Assembly (NCBI GenBank): GCA_029259675.1 | Contig: JAJDES010000355.1 | Span: 1 to 6,702, forward strand | Origin: Planctomycetota bacterium | Lineage (GTDB): Bacteria; Planctomycetota; UBA1135; GCA-002686595 | Reading direction: 5' to 3' | DNA length: 6,702 nt | Shown: in pieces, positions 5,221 through 6,702 of the stretch | Position numbering within the stretch: position 1 is the first letter of the stretch | Layout of the letters: each line of letters starts with the position of its first letter | Translations under genes and position numbers: made by a program | Notes under the pieces: generated by a model | Seen by the model: only the letters and a program-made list of their open reading frames with translations | Told to the model about the DNA's origin: nothing | The model's database searches: none

Positions 5221-5249
5221 TTGTCGGTTTCGCGCCCTTCAACTATCTT
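5221..5249 (+). promoter_or_regulatory. Weak sigma70-like promoter candidate for purF
   Basis: TTGTCG (5221-5226) and TATCTT (5244-5249) are separated by 17 bases; each matches 4 of 6 consensus positions. It would give a leader of about 215 nt before purF. Such matches are common by chance. Confidence 0.2.
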
Positions 5250-5440
5250 TTTTGCCCCAAACGCTCTCCGGTGCCTCGAAATGTTCACCGCCTACGCTCC
5301 GGAAGATTCCCGGTTTGTTTCTGCGGCGGGACGAATTTGCGAGGGATTCTGACGCATGAGCGCAGGATGTGCTGTTCGGCAGTAACTTGGACCCCTGTCC
5401 GGAGCGGCGCGCGCTTTGGAATTCCTCTCCCCCCTCCCCC

Positions 5441-5452
5441 AAGCCGCGGCTT
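5441..5452. promoter_or_regulatory. 12-bp perfect palindrome upstream of purF
   Basis: AAGCCGCGGCTT is self-complementary over all 12 bases and lies 21 bases before the purF ATG, next to a C/T tract (5424-5440). Its position suits an operator or a leader hairpin. It does not match the E. coli PurR operator pattern (ACGCAAACGTTTGCGT). Confidence 0.3.
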
Positions 5453-5473
5453 CCTCCGCGATCTCACAACCCC

Positions 5474-6702
5474 ATGTGTGGATTCATCGGTATCTATGGT
5501 CCCGAGGGTGTTGACGTTGCCCCCGAGCTCTATGAGGGCTTGCTAGCAATTCAGCATCGCGGCCAGGACGCTGCAGGGATTACGACCTTCACGGATACCT
5601 TCCACGTGAAGAAGGGCTTCGGACTTGTGCGAGAAGTCTTTAACGAGCGCAATATGGCTCGCTTGCGGGGCAATTTGGGTGTCGGGCACGTGCGCTACCC
5701 AACCGTTGGAACGGGCACAGGAGAGGATGCCCAGCCCTTCCACCTGACCTTCCCGGTCGGCGTGGCCATGGCTCACAACGGAAACGTCACCAATTTCGAA
5801 GAGCTCAAGGACAAGCTCTTCGTGCAGTGCGGTTCAAGGCTCAACTCCAGCTGCGACTTGGAAGTGATCCTGATGGTTTTCGCCCGCGCGTTGAACGAGC
5901 GTGTGAAGCCCGGCGAAACGGTGACTCCGGATGACATTTTCGCTGCGGTACAAGCCGTCTTTGCCGAGGTCCGAGGCGCCTATTCGGTGGTAGCGGGGCT
6001 TCCGGGTGGGGGCTTGCTCGCCTTCCGAGACCCATACGGCATCAAGCCGATCACTTTCGGTGAAAAGGAGACCGAGGAAGGCGTGTTCTACGCCTGCGCC
6101 AGCGAGAGCGTTGTGTTGGACGTCACGGGTTATCGCAAAACGATTGACATCGGGCCGGGTGAGGCCTTGCTCTTAAGTGGCGATCGCAAGCTCTATCGAC
6201 GCAAACTAACCGAGAAGCCGCACACTCCCTGCATCTTCGAATTGGTGTACTTCGCGCGCCCCGATTCGATGTTGGATGGCATCTCCGTCTACAAGACGCG
6301 TACGCGCTTCGGCCAAGCCCTGGCCGATCAGTGGCGTGAAACGAAGGCTCCGATGCCGGATGTCGTTATTCCAATCCCGGACTCATCGCGCGATGCAGCC
6401 TTGGCCTTGGCTGGACAACTGGGCGTTCCCTATCGCGAAGGCCTGGTTAAGAATCGCTACATCGGACGTACGTTCATCATGCCGAGTCAGAGTTCGCGGC
6501 AGAATTCCGTGCGGCGCAAGCTGAACACGATCCCGCTCGAATTCCGCGACAAGAAGGTCATGCTCGTGGACGATTCAATCGTGCGCGGGAACACGGCCAA
6601 GCGCATCGTGCAGATGGCTCGCGAGGCCGGGGCCAAAGAGGTTTATTTGGCCATCACCAGCCCGCCCTTGGTGGCGCCTTGCCCCTACGGCATCGACATG
6701 GC
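5474..6702 (+). CDS. purF: Amidophosphoribosyltransferase, 3' end cut by window
   Basis: PurF makes 5-phosphoribosylamine from PRPP and glutamine, the first committed step of purine synthesis, in the cytoplasm. 409 codons are present; full-length relatives have about 470-510. The start MCGFIGIYG exposes Cys2 as the N-terminal nucleophile after Met removal, with no propeptide, as in E. coli. Glutaminase landmarks: HRGQDAAG (28-35), GHVRYPT (71-77), HNGN (101-104). Phosphoribosyltransferase landmarks: YFARPDS (259-265), VVIPIPDSS (297-305), KNRYIGRTFI (326-335) and the PRPP loop VMLVDDSIVRGNT (362-374). Cys253 and Cys403 (APCPYGID) sit where the Fe-S-type B. subtilis enzyme has two of its cluster cysteines; E. 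coli has Asn-Val near the second position. The last two would lie beyond the window. No Shine-Dalgarno sequence precedes the ATG. It is divergent from the envelope operon and is an ordinary housekeeping flank. Confidence 0.97.
   Translation, partial: MCGFIGIYGPEGVDVAPELYEGLLAIQHRGQDAAGITTFTDTFHVKKGFGLVREVFNERNMARLRGNLGVGHVRYPTVGTGTGEDAQPFHLTFPVGVAMAHNGNVTNFEELKDKLFVQCGSRLNSSCDLEVILMVFARALNERVKPGETVTPDDIFAAVQAVFAEVRGAYSVVAGLPGGGLLAFRDPYGIKPITFGEKETEEGVFYACASESVVLDVTGYRKTIDIGPGEALLLSGDRKLYRRKLTEKPHTPCIFELVYFARPDSMLDGISVYKTRTRFGQALADQWRETKAPMPDVVIPIPDSSRDAALALAGQLGVPYREGLVKNRYIGRTFIMPSQSSRQNSVRRKLNTIPLEFRDKKVMLVDDSIVRGNTAKRIVQMAREAGAKEVYLAITSPPLVAPCPYGIDM

Larger units (their letters stand above)
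4902..5473. other. Divergent intergenic region, no intact gene
   Basis: This lies between the divergently read GT9 gene and purF. Frames of up to about 130 codons exist on both strands but overlap one another, lack domains and are rich in Arg, Pro and Ser, as expected by chance at high GC. Contents with some support: a possible frameshifted minus-strand remnant at 4914-5182, a weak promoter-like pair at 5221-5249, a pyrimidine tract at 5424-5440 and a 12-bp palindrome at 5441-5452. Promoters for both flanking transcripts are expected here. Confidence 0.6.

Noticed and set aside
4951..5352. Plus-strand frame of 133 codons between GT9 and purF
   Set aside because: No recognisable motif, no ribosome binding site, and competing frames on the other strand; typical of chance frames at high GC.

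Overview
The window looks like bacterial chromosome from a GC-rich (about 60% by eye), probably Gram-negative organism. A heptosyltransferase-family (GT9) enzyme points to cell-envelope glycan synthesis. Most starts have weak or no Shine-Dalgarno sequence, and two long stretches (about 790 and 570 bases) carry no convincing gene, so coding density is low. I cannot place the organism more precisely; nothing here is a taxonomic marker apart from a partial purF.

Layout. (1) Positions 2-784 (+): the 3' part of a gene made of tetratricopeptide repeats, cut by the window start. (2) Positions 785-1574: no believable ORF, but unusually dense inverted repeats. An intrinsic terminator reading on the minus strand (843-874), a UUCG tetraloop hairpin and a GNRA tetraloop hairpin, both in their stable form only on the minus strand, and several long helices suggest a large structured minus-strand RNA of roughly 600-730 nt. 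It is either free-standing or the 3' UTR of the small gene upstream. (3) Positions 1575-2050 (-): a small two-helix membrane protein of unknown function, preceded by an overlapping 18-codon minigene whose peptide resembles the membrane protein's own N-terminus. (4) Positions 2051-2226: a leader with two mutually exclusive helices. (5) Positions 2227-4901 (-): a coupled pair, GT9 glycosyltransferase then class B (cobalamin-binding-domain) radical SAM enzyme, with an ATGA overlap. (6) Positions 4902-5473: divergent intergenic region with traces of a frameshifted reading frame next to the GT9 gene and a 12-bp palindrome just before purF. (7) Positions 5474-6702 (+): purF (amidophosphoribosyltransferase), cut by the window end.

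The GT9 and radical SAM enzymes probably act on the same envelope glycan, lipid or related metabolite. The small membrane protein and the RNA candidate lie downstream on the same strand and could be read through from that operon or form a separate locus. TPR gene and purF are ordinary flanks. The best candidate for something undescribed is the 843-2050 minus-strand block: minigene, small membrane protein and structured RNA.
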